A stretch of 30,007 nucleotides of DNA from an uncultured Bacteriovoracaceae bacterium (GCA_937923325.1 CAKZUQ010000035.1:1-30007); one strand, 5' to 3'; positions 8,643 through 17,155 are shown, counted from the stretch's first letter. A program made the numbers and translations. Notes: generated by a model not told the origin, from the sequence alone.

Positions 8643-9038
8643 TTAAAATTTTACTTTTTGACGGCTTTTTTTAGTTTCACCTTTTGATTTTTTAGTTTTT
8701 ATTCTTTTTTGGATAGAGCTTTTTGTAGGCTTTGTATTTAGCCTCTTTTTAGGTGAGAACTTTATTGTTTCAAACATCTCTTGAACTTTCTCTATGGCAT
8801 CGGCTATATTTCTTGTTTGAGTTCTATATTTTTGGCTCACTACTTTAACATAACCATTAGAGTTTAAATATGTTGAAAACTTTTTAATAAACCTTTTTTT
8901 TTGGAATGCATTTAAAGATTTTGACTCTTGAATATTCCAGATTAAAGTGACTTTTGAGTTAACCTTATTTACATTTTGCCCACCTGAACCAGATGACCTT
9001 GCGAAAGTGAATGAAAATTCTTCTTCGTTGATACTCAT
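8643..9038 (-). CDS. arfB: ArfB/YaeJ-type ribosome rescue peptidyl-tRNA hydrolase
   Basis: A stand-alone release-factor-like protein that rescues ribosomes stalled on broken mRNAs by hydrolysing the peptidyl-tRNA ester. The catalytic GGQ is at residues 19-21 in the context RSSGSGGQNVNKVNSKV. The C-terminal third is very basic (lysine/arginine-rich, ending KKSRQKVKF), matching the tail that enters the empty mRNA channel in ArfB/ICT1. The length of 131 residues fits the family and is far too short for RF1/RF2, which also need a codon-recognition domain. It is convergent with the upstream exported protein gene. Confidence 0.92.
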   Translation of the reverse strand: MSINEEEFSFTFARSSGSGGQNVNKVNSKVTLIWNIQESKSLNAFQKKRFIKKFSTYLNSNGYVKVVSQKYRTQTRNIADAIEKVQEMFETIKFSPKKRLNTKPTKSSIQKRIKTKKSKGETKKSRQKVKF

Positions 9039-9253
9039 TTATTAATTAAAGCATAAAACTTTAAAGAATTAAATCTCGTATACGACAATTGATTAATTTG
9101 ACATTTTTGTAAGTGTGTTAAGTACTTATTCCTAAATTTAAGTAAGTAATTTGTTAATATACATTTAAAATCAGGTGTATAAATTCTTTAATCTTAAATC
9201 TTATAGTCAAATTTCAACTTTATTAAAAAAACACATCATATGGATATATTAAT

Positions 9254-10108
9254 CTAATCCTTATTCGTTATTATAGTTCGAATTGGGAATGGGATCGTTA
9301 TATCATTTTTAGAGTAACTTTCCTTAATTTTAATTATGGCCTGATGTCTAGATTTTAGGTAGTTATTATTATCTGGATAATTAACCCATATTTTTGAAGA
9401 TAATTTAATAGAACTATCTTCAAAGCTTTCAAAAAAAATTTCAATTTCTTTATTCTCGACTCTACCATCTAGTTTCTCTAAGGCTTCTCGAGTAACTTTT
9501 TCAACCTTTTTTAGATCTGAGTCATACGCAACACCCATCGAAATATCTAGTCGTCTTATTGGAGTTGTCGTGTAGTTTGTTAAAGGTTTTGTGAATAAAT
9601 ACTTATTTGGCATCAAAACTTCGAGCCCTTGAAAAGTCATTATATGTGTTGTTCTTAAATTGATTTCTTTAACCTTACCAATTTCTCCTTCAATTTCAAT
9701 AATGTCATTAACACGGTATGGCCTTTTAAAAGCTATAAATACTCCTGATACAAAGTTCGATGCAATTTCTTGGAAAGCGAAACCTAGGGCAAGCCCAATA
9801 ACACCTGCTCCTGCTAAAATTGACGTTACAGTTTTCTCTAGGTTTAAAATCTCAAGAGAGATAAAAACACCAATTAATTGAACAATTAGTACAATTGTCG
9901 ACGTTATGAAGTTTTGAATTGCAGTGCTATCGGTTACTCTTTGGATGAAGTAGCTTGAAAGTTTTTTTGTCATCTTAGATATGAAATAAAAAAGAGCAGC
10001 AGTAAGTAATGCCAATGCAATATTTGGAATCATTTTTACTGCTGCCTCATACCATTTTAAAACCTTCTCAGATATTAGTGTAAGCATATTTGTTAGCTCT
10101 ACGTTCAA
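9254..10108 (-). CDS. mscS: MscS mechanosensitive channel
   Basis: A canonical MscS of 284 residues, like the E. coli protein. The pore helix is near residues 95-125, LAGAGVIGLALGFAFQ, followed by a second glycine-containing half and AFKRPYRVNDIIEIEG, which starts the beta domain. A VLMPNKYLF segment matches the IPN region of the family, and the C-terminal alpha/beta vestibule is complete. Two more membrane helices are at about 26-45 and 68-90. The ribosome binding site is AAGGAG close to ATG 10108. This is the most classical of the three MscS proteins here. It is monocistronic, with 215 bp free downstream before arfB. Confidence 0.93.
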   Translation of the reverse strand: MNVELTNMLTLISEKVLKWYEAAVKMIPNIALALLTAALFYFISKMTKKLSSYFIQRVTDSTAIQNFITSTIVLIVQLIGVFISLEILNLEKTVTSILAGAGVIGLALGFAFQEIASNFVSGVFIAFKRPYRVNDIIEIEGEIGKVKEINLRTTHIMTFQGLEVLMPNKYLFTKPLTNYTTTPIRRLDISMGVAYDSDLKKVEKVTREALEKLDGRVENKEIEIFFESFEDSSIKLSSKIWVNYPDNNNYLKSRHQAIIKIKESYSKNDITIPFPIRTIITNKD

Positions 10109-10214
10109 TTTATTCTCCTTTTAAGCTATTATTCTCAATTCGAATGATTCTAGCTTCGAGAGAATAAATTGATAGCATAAATTATTGTTACCACTTTTGT
10201 TCTTGATGAATTAA

Positions 10215-10562
10215 TTAGATTAATTCATCAAATTTACTTTCAATTTTATCTGCATAATCCTCAATATTATCTTTTAGATCATCCCACTTATCTTTTGTAG
10301 AAAAATTTGTTGATGTCACCTTATCTTTAAAATCAATAGTCATCTCTTTTAACTCTTCGTATTTGTCCGATAAAATTTCTTTTGCTTCTCCCGATTTATT
10401 AGCAATCTTGTCTTTGATTACATCAAGTTTTTCTTCCATTAATTCAATCTTCTGGTTTGCAGCTTTTTTGAATTTCTGAATCTCTACTTTTGTTTCGTTT
10501 GCACTAAATACAGATAGTGAATAAGTTAATAGTACCGTAAAAATTAATGTCATGTTTCTCAT
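10215..10562 (-). CDS. Exported coiled-coil stress-type protein
   Basis: A 115-residue protein of unknown function. A signal peptide (about residues 1-20, ending VFSA) is followed by a highly charged, almost entirely helical mature part rich in Lys, Glu and Asp, with no cysteine or proline. Its heptad-like spacing suggests a coiled coil or apolipoprotein-like helix bundle in the periplasm. GAGGAG lies 5 nt before ATG 10562, which supports that start over the in-frame ATG three codons later. Its neighbours are an MscS channel and a small disordered protein; an envelope stress role is plausible but only inferred. Confidence 0.7.
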   Translation of the reverse strand: MRNMTLIFTVLLTYSLSVFSANETKVEIQKFKKAANQKIELMEEKLDVIKDKIANKSGEAKEILSDKYEELKEMTIDFKDKVTSTNFSTKDKWDDLKDNIEDYADKIESKFDELI

Positions 10563-10730
10563 TTGATCTCCTCATGTTTTTATCTTGAAATGATATTAGT
10601 CAAAAGGAAGGTTTAAGTATTTTAGCTAGTTTGAAAAATATATTTAGCTTTCTACACATAAATTGAACGCTTCTAGTGTGATTTCTTTTAGCAACAATAA
10701 TAGAATAGAGTATGTAAAAGGAGATTACCC

Positions 10731-10961
10731 ATGAATAAGAAAAAAGTTAAAGAGATTAATAAAGGAAAAGAGTTAGATCCTAGTAAAACTAAAGAAATTG
10801 AAATTGAAATCGATAGACACCCTAGCAGAGAAGTTGAGGTGGATAAGCGACCTAAAAGAGAGATAAATATTGAAAAAAATGAGGAGAATCACTTAAATAA
10901 TTATCCTCAAAAAGATAATACTCAAATCGAAACCCCAATTGAGGTCCCTAAGAAGTTTTAG
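10731..10961 (+). CDS. Small charged, probably disordered protein with 10-residue repeats
   Basis: 76 residues, over half charged, no hydrophobic core, no cysteine or tryptophan, so probably disordered. Residues of about 24-52 contain three imperfect repeats: EIEIDRHPSR, EVEVDKRPKR and EINIEKNEEN. AAAAGGAG lies 7 nt upstream of ATG 10731 and the frame is cleanly closed, so I treat it as real. It ends 3 bp from the stop of the convergent response regulator gene. The function is unknown; small hydrophilic stress proteins look like this, but there is no direct evidence. Confidence 0.65.
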   Translation: MNKKKVKEINKGKELDPSKTKEIEIEIDRHPSREVEVDKRPKREINIEKNEENHLNNYPQKDNTQIETPIEVPKKF

Positions 10962-10964
10962 ATA

Positions 10965-11660
10965 TTATCCTGCTTTTGTAGGGTTGAATTTGTACCCTGC
11001 GCCATGGACTGACTGTATAATATCGGAAACTCCTTGGAGCTTCTTTCTTAATTTTGACACATGTGTATCAACACTTCTTGAATATACATGAACATCAACA
11101 CCCCAAATATCATTGAGAATAGTATCTCTTTCAATAACTTGACCATGTCTGTTTGCAAAGTAAAGAAGCAGCTTGAACTCTAAAGCTGTAAGCTCTATAG
11201 GTATCATTGTATTCTCTTGTCGAATTTCAACTTCTTGATTTGAGATGTTAATTTTTAATTCGTCCCAAGAGAGTGTATTGCTCGTTGATTTTTGAAGCTC
11301 TCTTCTCTTTAGCTTAGCCTCTACTCTTGCTCTTAGTTCTAGTGTGGAGAAAGGTTTTACAATGTAATCTTCCGCTCCTGCCGAAAATCCTAAAACTTTA
11401 TCTGATAGCGAGCTTTCAGATGTTAGAATGAAAATTGATTGGTTTGGATCATCGGCCATAATTTTCTGACACAGCTCAATTCCATTTCCATCAGGGAGAT
11501 TAATATCTAAAAGTATAATATCGTAGCTCTTTTTAGTAATCAGTGTTTTTGCCGAGTCTATTGTTTCCGCCCAGTCGAGTGAGCCTACGGAGTTACTTAG
11601 AGACAACTCTACCATCTTAAAAATCTCTTTACTGTCTTCAACTAACAAAACATTACTCAT
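10965..11660 (-). CDS. OmpR/PhoB-type response regulator
   Basis: A two-domain transcription factor of 231 residues. The receiver (about 1-120) has the acidic pair Glu8/Asp9, phospho-acceptor Asp52 in IILLDINLPDGNG, Thr80 and Lys102 in YIVKPF. The winged-helix DNA-binding domain (about 130-227) has ALEFKLLLYFANRHGQVIERD and ends VHGAGYKF, the family hallmark. It diverges from an HPt gene and hybrid histidine kinase across 67 bp, so it is the likely end point of their phosphorelay. AGAGG precedes ATG 11660 by 8 nt. Target genes cannot be told from the sequence. Confidence 0.93.
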   Translation of the reverse strand: MSNVLLVEDSKEIFKMVELSLSNSVGSLDWAETIDSAKTLITKKSYDIILLDINLPDGNGIELCQKIMADDPNQSIFILTSESSLSDKVLGFSAGAEDYIVKPFSTLELRARVEAKLKRRELQKSTSNTLSWDELKINISNQEVEIRQENTMIPIELTALEFKLLLYFANRHGQVIERDTILNDIWGVDVHVYSRSVDTHVSKLRKKLQGVSDIIQSVHGAGYKFNPTKAG

Positions 11661-11727
11661 TTCTGTACCTCTAGCTCTAATTAGTATATCGTTTAGAATA
11701 AATATATAGTTTTATGAGGTCGTTGTC

Positions 11728-12036
11728 ATGAGAGAAATTGTTAATAATGAAAAATGTGATCCTGTACTTATAAACTTTCAACAAGAGTTTTATCGCGATA
11801 GAGTTGAAGACTACTCAAAGTTGTTAAAATGCTATGAGGCTGGCGATTTAATAGGTGTTAAATCTATCGTTCACAATTGGAAAGGTTATTGTAAACCCTA
11901 TGGTTTTGATCATCTAGGTCTTTTATCTCTTAGAATCGAAGAGGTCATTATAGAAAATAAAAATGATGACTTAGTGCAGCTCTTAGCGGATGTAAACGTA
12001 TATCTAGAGATTAAAAAAGAGGTACTAAGTATATGA
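11728..12036 (+). CDS. Stand-alone HPt phosphotransfer protein
   Basis: A 102-residue single-domain histidine phosphotransferase. His49 sits in IVHNWKGYCKPYGFDHLGLL, which matches the HPt signature H-x-x-K-G-x(5)-G with a following leucine-rich helix. The whole protein reads as the expected four-helix bundle. Its ATGA stop/start overlap with the hybrid kinase (12033-12036) and its divergence from the OmpR-type regulator suggest that it carries phosphate from the kinase's receiver to that regulator. GAGG lies 8 nt before the start. The assignment rests on the short motif plus context; both agree. Confidence 0.8.
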   Translation: MREIVNNEKCDPVLINFQQEFYRDRVEDYSKLLKCYEAGDLIGVKSIVHNWKGYCKPYGFDHLGLLSLRIEEVIIENKNDDLVQLLADVNVYLEIKKEVLSI

Positions 12037-13853
12037 GTAATCAGTATATAAACCTTAAAGTGGCTAAGAAAAAATTCTTTGTTGCAAACATTATATCTTT
12101 TATCGTTATTTTTATTTTATCGATTTTATACTTATTTATGAATAGAGATATTGTAAATGACTACAGACTACATCAAAGGTTTAATAGCCGTGTCAAAAAT
12201 CAAATTTTCCTACTAAGCGATATCTCATTTTTAAGTAAAAAATTAGCAACAAACCCAACAGTTGATGACGAGGTAAAATTTCGAATACTTTTAGAGGACT
12301 TAAAGGCCAATAATACTAAATTTAATAAGCTATTAGAAGATGAAGATGAAGAAGACATACTTTTTATTTTAAATTTTCTTTCAAAAGAAAATATTCAAAC
12401 AAAAATGAAAAAGTATATTCTAGTTGCTAGTGAATTAATAAATACTAATCAAGGGGATAATACTTTATCAAAAGATAGAATTGATTATTTGTTAAGAAGC
12501 TCTAATGAAGGTTTGGGAGAATTGTTAGAGGATATTTCAAAAAGTGTGTCAATAAAAAATAAAGACTCATTAAAAAAGCTTGAGCTTCTTGGTACTATCT
12601 TGGCAGTATTTTGCATACTTCAATCTCTTTTGACTTGGGCATTTATTTACAGACCGCTATTTAAGTTTTTGGTTCGCCAGCAAGAAAAATTAAGTGATGC
12701 TATGGTTCAGGCTGTTAGTGCATCAAAATCAAAAACTAATTTTTTAGCTAATATTTCCCATGAAATTCGAACACCAATGACAATTATTTTAGGTTACATA
12801 GATCGATTGAAGATCAAAAGCTTAGAGGATGAAGAAAGAGATGAAGCTGTTAATTTAGTATCAAAAAATGCTCATCACTTACTCAGTTTAATTGATGAAG
12901 TTTTAGATATATCTAAAATCGAAGCCGGAAAAATCACATATTCAAAATCAAAACTAGAGATGTCTCCTTTTTTAAGTGATATTTACTCTTTGCTAAATGT
13001 AAAAGCTACAGAAAAGAATATCGACTTGATCTTCTCTAATACAGGAGAGATTCCTAAGTTTATAAATACTGATGAAAAAAGACTGAAACAGATACTCTTT
13101 AATATTATAGGAAATGCTATTAAATTTACGGCGACTGGTCACGTGGAATTAAATATCTCTTACGTAAAGCGATCTAAAAGTTTTAGGTTTGATATTATTG
13201 ATACGGGAATTGGAATTGATGAATCAAAGAAAAAACAGTTGTTTAAACCTTTTCAACAAGCGGATGGGGAAGTTAATCGTATTTATGGTGGAACAGGCTT
13301 AGGATTAGTTATATCTCGATCTCTTGCACGTGGACTAGGAGGAAACCTAGAGATACACAAGTCAAAGCTGGGTATGGGTACTACTTTTAGACTAACTCTT
13401 TTATCAGCTTATTCAGAAGAATATTTGAATGCCATTTCTACTAGTGTTGAAAATAGCCGTTCTGTTGAAAATAAAAAATACAGCTTAGAAGGCAGTAATA
13501 TTTTAGTTGTAGATGATTCTAAAGAAAATTCTAGGCTTTTTGAAATTTACCTAAAAAGTTCTGGTGCAAATGTAAAAGTAGCCTTAGGTGGACAAGAGGC
13601 TATTGATCTGTCCAGAGATGAAGAATTTGACCTTATTTTGCTAGATCTTCAAATGCCAACTATCGATGGATATCAAGCATTAAAAAAAATCAGAGACCTT
13701 AGGCCATCAATTAAGGTTGCTGCTCTAACAGCACATGCTATGGATGAAGAAAGAAAGAAGACAAAAGAGGCTGGCTTTAACTTTCATATCACAAAGCCTA
13801 TTTCTCCAATTGATCTTATAGAGAATGTTTATAACTTAATTCATAACGGATAA
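12033..13853 (+). CDS. Membrane hybrid sensor histidine kinase
   Basis: 606 residues. TM1 is at about 15-36 and TM2 at about 185-208; the 150-residue loop between them is helical and faces the periplasm, so it is the sensor. There is no PAS or HAMP that I can see. The DHp domain has His243 in NFLANISHEIRTPM; the ATPase domain has NIIGNAIKFT (N box), DTGIGI (G1) and GGTGLGL (G2). A receiver follows at about 490-605 with phospho-acceptor Asp538 (ILLDLQMP) and Lys in TKPI. It overlaps the HPt gene and is followed by a very long hairpin. This gives His-Asp in one protein, with His (HPt) and Asp (regulator) next door. Confidence 0.93.
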   Translation: MSNQYINLKVAKKKFFVANIISFIVIFILSILYLFMNRDIVNDYRLHQRFNSRVKNQIFLLSDISFLSKKLATNPTVDDEVKFRILLEDLKANNTKFNKLLEDEDEEDILFILNFLSKENIQTKMKKYILVASELINTNQGDNTLSKDRIDYLLRSSNEGLGELLEDISKSVSIKNKDSLKKLELLGTILAVFCILQSLLTWAFIYRPLFKFLVRQQEKLSDAMVQAVSASKSKTNFLANISHEIRTPMTIILGYIDRLKIKSLEDEERDEAVNLVSKNAHHLLSLIDEVLDISKIEAGKITYSKSKLEMSPFLSDIYSLLNVKATEKNIDLIFSNTGEIPKFINTDEKRLKQILFNIIGNAIKFTATGHVELNISYVKRSKSFRFDIIDTGIGIDESKKKQLFKPFQQADGEVNRIYGGTGLGLVISRSLARGLGGNLEIHKSKLGMGTTFRLTLLSAYSEEYLNAISTSVENSRSVENKKYSLEGSNILVVDDSKENSRLFEIYLKSSGANVKVALGGQEAIDLSRDEEFDLILLDLQMPTIDGYQALKKIRDLRPSIKVAALTAHAMDEERKKTKEAGFNFHITKPISPIDLIENVYNLIHNG

Positions 13854-13857
13854 GCTG

Positions 13858-13907
13858 ATTAAATAACTAAGATAGATTACATTCGTAACCGATCTTAGTT
13901 ATTTAAT
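13858..13907. terminator. Long hairpin between convergent kinase and L25 genes
   Basis: Perfect 16-bp inverted repeat (ATTAAATAACTAAGAT at 13858-13873 with its complement at 13892-13907), extended inward by a near-perfect 6-bp stem (13875-13880 with 13885-13890) around the loop ATTC. It lies between two convergent genes, so it may stop transcription from both sides. T runs after the stem are weak, so this is not a textbook intrinsic terminator. Confidence 0.6.
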
Positions 13908-13965
13908 TAAAGTTTATTGATCTGCAGGATGTGTTTATGTCTCGTTGCATATCAAGTTTTTCTTA

Positions 13966-14550
13966 TTAACTTGCAATTCTTTCTTTAGATGTTAACTCTG
14001 TTTCAGTCTCATCTAGTTTAGTGTTTGGAGAGCATACAACAAGTATTGAGTCTCTTTCACTTAGTAATTCAATACCTTTTGGTATCTTTAGTTCACTCAC
14101 ACTTAAGTTTTCTCCAACCTTTAAACCTGAAATATCAATTGATAAGGTTTTCGGTATCTTACTTGGTTTACCTTTAATAGTTACTTTCTCTTGAACAGTT
14201 AATAAAGAGCCACCTTCTTTAAGGCCTTCAGGCTCACCGATAAAACTAATTGGGATGTCTACTTCTGTTTCATCATCTTTATTAACTGCTACTAAGCTAA
14301 AATGTATGAATTCTCTAGTAACTGGGTCTCTTTGGATATTGTTGAACTTAGTGAAGAAGTTTCCTTCTTTTGTACTGATCTTGAAAATTTCACCATTCGA
14401 TGTTGTTATGTCACTAAGGTGCCTTTTGTTCATTTGTATTTGGAGACTTTTAATATCTGCACCGCAAACTACACCTGGAATAACACCATTTTTTCTTAGA
14501 TCTTTAATTGATAGATCTTCTGTTCTTTTTGTAAAGTTTAAATTCTTCAT
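13966..14550 (-). CDS. rplY: Ribosomal protein L25/Ctc (long form)
   Basis: A 194-residue long-form L25 (TL5/Ctc): an N-terminal 5S-rRNA-binding domain followed by a C-terminal beta domain. Family landmarks are the RKNGVIPGVVCG segment, the FTKFNNIQRDPVTREFIHF strand pair, and VNKDDETEVDIPISFIGEPEG at the start of domain two. The start is ATG 14550: AAAGGAG (14558-14564) is 7 nt upstream, whereas the longer TTG-started frame from 14586 has no site. Bacterial ctc normally sits with pth and prs; here it stands alone among stress genes, so it could be a stress-type second copy. That last point is inference. Confidence 0.85.
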   Translation of the reverse strand: MKNLNFTKRTEDLSIKDLRKNGVIPGVVCGADIKSLQIQMNKRHLSDITTSNGEIFKISTKEGNFFTKFNNIQRDPVTREFIHFSLVAVNKDDETEVDIPISFIGEPEGLKEGGSLLTVQEKVTIKGKPSKIPKTLSIDISGLKVGENLSVSELKIPKGIELLSERDSILVVCSPNTKLDETETELTSKERIAS

Positions 14551-14740
14551 AATCTTTCTCCTTTGATAAAAAGATATTTTTAACAATTATTTACGAAGGG
14601 AGTCTTAAAAACATCGTATTGATTTGATTATTTTGTGTTCATATCTACACATTTAAACAATAGAAGATAGATCTATTTATTTAAAAATGAACTAAGATAG
14701 TAAAGAAAATAAAAGTATAACATTTAAGTTGGGAATAAAA

Positions 14741-15586
14741 ATGGAAGTAAATCATCAAACAGATAGAGAAATTGTTAAAGAGTTAGAAGATGAAAAGTAC
14801 ACTTCTGTTATAATAAAACGTAATGACTTTGCAAATAGACATCCAAACGATACTTTAGAGTTAGCAATAGAAGAGGGATTAGAACAATATGATCGAACTA
14901 ACTTCTCTCTATTTATGTCATCTATTGCAGCTGGACTAATATTGGGTTTTACAGCTATGTTAGTTGCAATAGCCCATACAGCATCTTTTGAAGTACCTAT
15001 ATTAAATAGACTTATAGTGGCGTGCTTGTATCCTCTTGGTTTTATTATATGTATCCTGAGTGGAACACAGTTATTTACAGAACATACTGCTACTGCATTT
15101 TATCCATTTTTAGATAAAAAGTTTAAGCTAAAGTCCTTGCTTGTGTTGTGGGGAATTATAATACTTGGGAATATTGTAGGAACATTTATTAGTTCCATAA
15201 TGTTATACCATGCAGACTATATAATTCACGGAAAAGAAGGATTTTTAATAACATACAATCATCTGCTTGAGTTTGACTTTTTTCAAGTATTCTATAGTGC
15301 AATTCTCGCAGGGTGGCTTATGGCACAAGGTGGATGGTTAGTTTTATCTACGACTCTAAACTTAATAAAAGTTGTATGTATCTTTATCGTTACATTTATC
15401 ATTGGTTTTGCTGGGTTTCATCACTCTATTGCCGGCTCTGCTGAAATATTTTCTGGACTGCTATTTAGTTCTGATCCTGAGTATCTGAAATCTGTTGTCT
15501 TTATTGTTGCAGCCTTAGCAGGTAATCTTGTGGGAGGAATTATTTTTGTAGCGTTATTAAACTATTCACATATAAAGAGAACTTAA
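14741..15586 (+). CDS. Formate/nitrite transporter (FNT) family channel
   Basis: An inner-membrane channel of the FNT family, which passes small monovalent anions or their acids (formate, nitrite, hydrosulfide). A charged 50-residue N-terminal tail precedes six predicted helices with the family's small-residue-rich break segments, e.g. AAGLILGFTAML, SGTQLFTEHT, AGWLMAQGGWL and GFAGFHHSIAGSAE. The long tail and overall look recall the YfdC subgroup, whose substrate is not known. I chose ATG 14741 (GGGA 6 nt upstream) over TTG 14729. It is followed after 7 bp by a small membrane protein, probably in one operon. Confidence 0.85.
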   Translation: MEVNHQTDREIVKELEDEKYTSVIIKRNDFANRHPNDTLELAIEEGLEQYDRTNFSLFMSSIAAGLILGFTAMLVAIAHTASFEVPILNRLIVACLYPLGFIICILSGTQLFTEHTATAFYPFLDKKFKLKSLLVLWGIIILGNIVGTFISSIMLYHADYIIHGKEGFLITYNHLLEFDFFQVFYSAILAGWLMAQGGWLVLSTTLNLIKVVCIFIVTFIIGFAGFHHSIAGSAEIFSGLLFSSDPEYLKSVVFIVAALAGNLVGGIIFVALLNYSHIKRT

Positions 15587-15593
15587 ATTAATT

Positions 15594-16079
15594 ATGAAGA
15601 CGAAAGAAAGAGTAATCATCAAATTTAAAAACTTAGACCTTGCATATAAAGTTATAAATATAGCTCTTAAAGATTTTGACCTTTTAAACTATAATCTTAA
15701 GAATGATGAGACAGTAAAAGAAAAGTTGAAAAACTTTAAAGAAGCTCAGACTAAAAAGAAGATCTTTAGAAAATCATTTTCACTTTTTGTGTTTCTCATC
15801 TTTATTAATATTATTCTATTGAGTCTAATGTTCTACTTTGGCTACGTAGAATCATTGTTTTCTGGAAAAATCCTTATCTTACCAATCTTATCCTCAGTAT
15901 TATTATGCATGTATTATGCAAAGGGAAGAAAATCGAAAAGAACAAATATTATAAACTCTGGATATTCAAAAAAAGATGTTGTCGTAATATTTTATTTAAA
16001 GCAAGAGAGAAGAATTTCTTTTTTAAATTATATTCAAAGTGAATACTCCAATAAAACAAAAATTTACTCTTTCTTATAA
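15594..16079 (+). CDS. Membrane protein with two TM helices, unknown
   Basis: A 161-residue protein I cannot assign. A basic soluble N-terminal part (1-60) is followed by two hydrophobic helices at about 62-85 and 93-109, and a basic C-terminal tail (KGRKSKRTN and onward). By the positive-inside rule both ends should be cytoplasmic. It starts 7 bp after the FNT gene with no good ribosome binding site, so it is probably translated by coupling and may serve that channel. No enzymatic motif is visible. Confidence 0.65.
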   Translation: MKTKERVIIKFKNLDLAYKVINIALKDFDLLNYNLKNDETVKEKLKNFKEAQTKKKIFRKSFSLFVFLIFINIILLSLMFYFGYVESLFSGKILILPILSSVLLCMYYAKGRKSKRTNIINSGYSKKDVVVIFYLKQERRISFLNYIQSEYSNKTKIYSFL

Positions 16080-16172
16080 GTTTAAGAAAGTACACATCTT
16101 AAATACATTCACTAAAAGCCTTTATATCAATAGCATACTAAATTAAATTATAAATTAATCAAGGAGATAATT

Positions 16173-16673
16173 ATGACAGATTTAAAAATAACAAAATCTA
16201 AACCAGTAACCGGAATAACAGATGTTGATGGAAGAAAGCTATCAGATTTCTTAAACCACCTTCTAGCTGATGAGTATATTTTATTTACAAAGACATTGAA
16301 TTACCACTGGAACATTACAGGGCCAAGATTCCACTCAATTCATACATTTTTAGAAGATAGGTATAAAGATTCTATAAAAATTATGGATACTATTGCTGAA
16401 AGAGTAAGAATATTAGATGAAAGACCTATTAGTACTATGTCTTCGATTGTAAAGACTTCGAAAATACATGAAGTAAACGGTAGTGCTTATAGCTCTAATG
16501 AAATGTTGGCAGACTTATTTGAAACTCAATTAGAAATCCAATCAAGTATTAAAGAGTTCTTGAGCTCAAATACGATATTGATGGAAAAAGATCCAGTTTC
16601 AGAAGATTTACTGATTGGGTTAACTAAAAAACACGAAGAAGTATCTTGGATGCTTAAGTCTTATTTACAGTAA
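16173..16673 (+). CDS. dps: Dps-type DNA-protecting ferritin
   Basis: A 12-subunit mini-ferritin that oxidises and stores iron with peroxide and can bind DNA. The inter-subunit ferroxidase site is readable: His45 (NYHWNITGPRFHSIH), His57, Glu61 where Asp is usual, Asp72 and Glu76, with the same spacing (12, 4, 11, 4) as in known Dps proteins. The lysine-containing N-terminal tail (1-22) could bind DNA. The 166-residue length is normal. AAGGAG lies about 7 nt before ATG. A 62-residue gene follows after 12 bp. SlyX and a bacterioferritin are close by. Confidence 0.94.
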   Translation: MTDLKITKSKPVTGITDVDGRKLSDFLNHLLADEYILFTKTLNYHWNITGPRFHSIHTFLEDRYKDSIKIMDTIAERVRILDERPISTMSSIVKTSKIHEVNGSAYSSNEMLADLFETQLEIQSSIKEFLSSNTILMEKDPVSEDLLIGLTKKHEEVSWMLKSYLQ

Positions 16674-16685
16674 TAAAGGAATTAA

Positions 16686-16874
16686 ATGATTAAAAAAGAT
16701 AAAAATACAAGAACAAAAAAAACTAGTCTTAACTTACAATCTATAAAGTCTGCTAAAGAAGACTTTTTAGATGTTGCGATCAACTTATTTTCTAGTATCG
16801 ATATAAAGGCCTCAAGTAGAGCTGATTATTTTCAACGAGCACTATTACCTGTTCGAATTAAGAGTAAATCGTAG
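16686..16874 (+). CDS. Small basic protein downstream of dps
   Basis: A 62-residue protein, lysine/arginine-rich with an acidic/hydrophobic helix in the middle (SAKEDFLDVAINLFSS). AAAGGA lies 6 nt before the start and the gap to dps is 12 bp, so co-expression with dps is likely. I recognise no family. Basic charge next to a DNA-protecting ferritin suggests nucleic acid binding, but this is only a guess. Confidence 0.6.
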   Translation: MIKKDKNTRTKKTSLNLQSIKSAKEDFLDVAINLFSSIDIKASSRADYFQRALLPVRIKSKS

Positions 16875-16954
16875 TTTTTAGACATAAACTATTTTTTTAT
16901 TTGCAAAATCAAAGCTTTGAATATTATAGTCACTAAAAAATAAAGGATTGTAAT

Positions 16955-17155
16955 TTGTCGGACGATATAAATAAAAGAATAGTCGATTTAGAAATTCGTT
17001 ATACTCACCAGGAAGAAATGGTAAGTCAACTAAATGAAATTGTCACTTCACAGGCCAGGGCCATCGAAAAGTTAAGTGCTGATCTAGAGAAGTTAAAATT
17101 AGCTTCAAATGCATCAGATACACTTTTTGGATCTGAAAAACCACCTCATTACTAA
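16955..17155 (+). CDS. slyX: SlyX-family coiled-coil protein
   Basis: A 66-residue SlyX protein: an N-terminal coiled coil (about residues 5-48, IVDLEIRYTHQEEMVSQLNE and onward) and the family's C-terminal end PPHY. Its function in the cell is unknown in any species. The start is a TTG at 16955, supported by AAAGGA at 16942-16947, 7 nt upstream; there is no ATG in the frame that would keep the coiled coil. It ends inside a hairpin that probably stops transcription. Confidence 0.88.
   Translation: MSDDINKRIVDLEIRYTHQEEMVSQLNEIVTSQARAIEKLSADLEKLKLASNASDTLFGSEKPPHY

Noticed and set aside
14255..14566. 103-codon open frame on the plus strand opposite L25
   Set aside because: It is a shadow of the L25 gene, with odd hydrophobic composition and no ribosome binding site.
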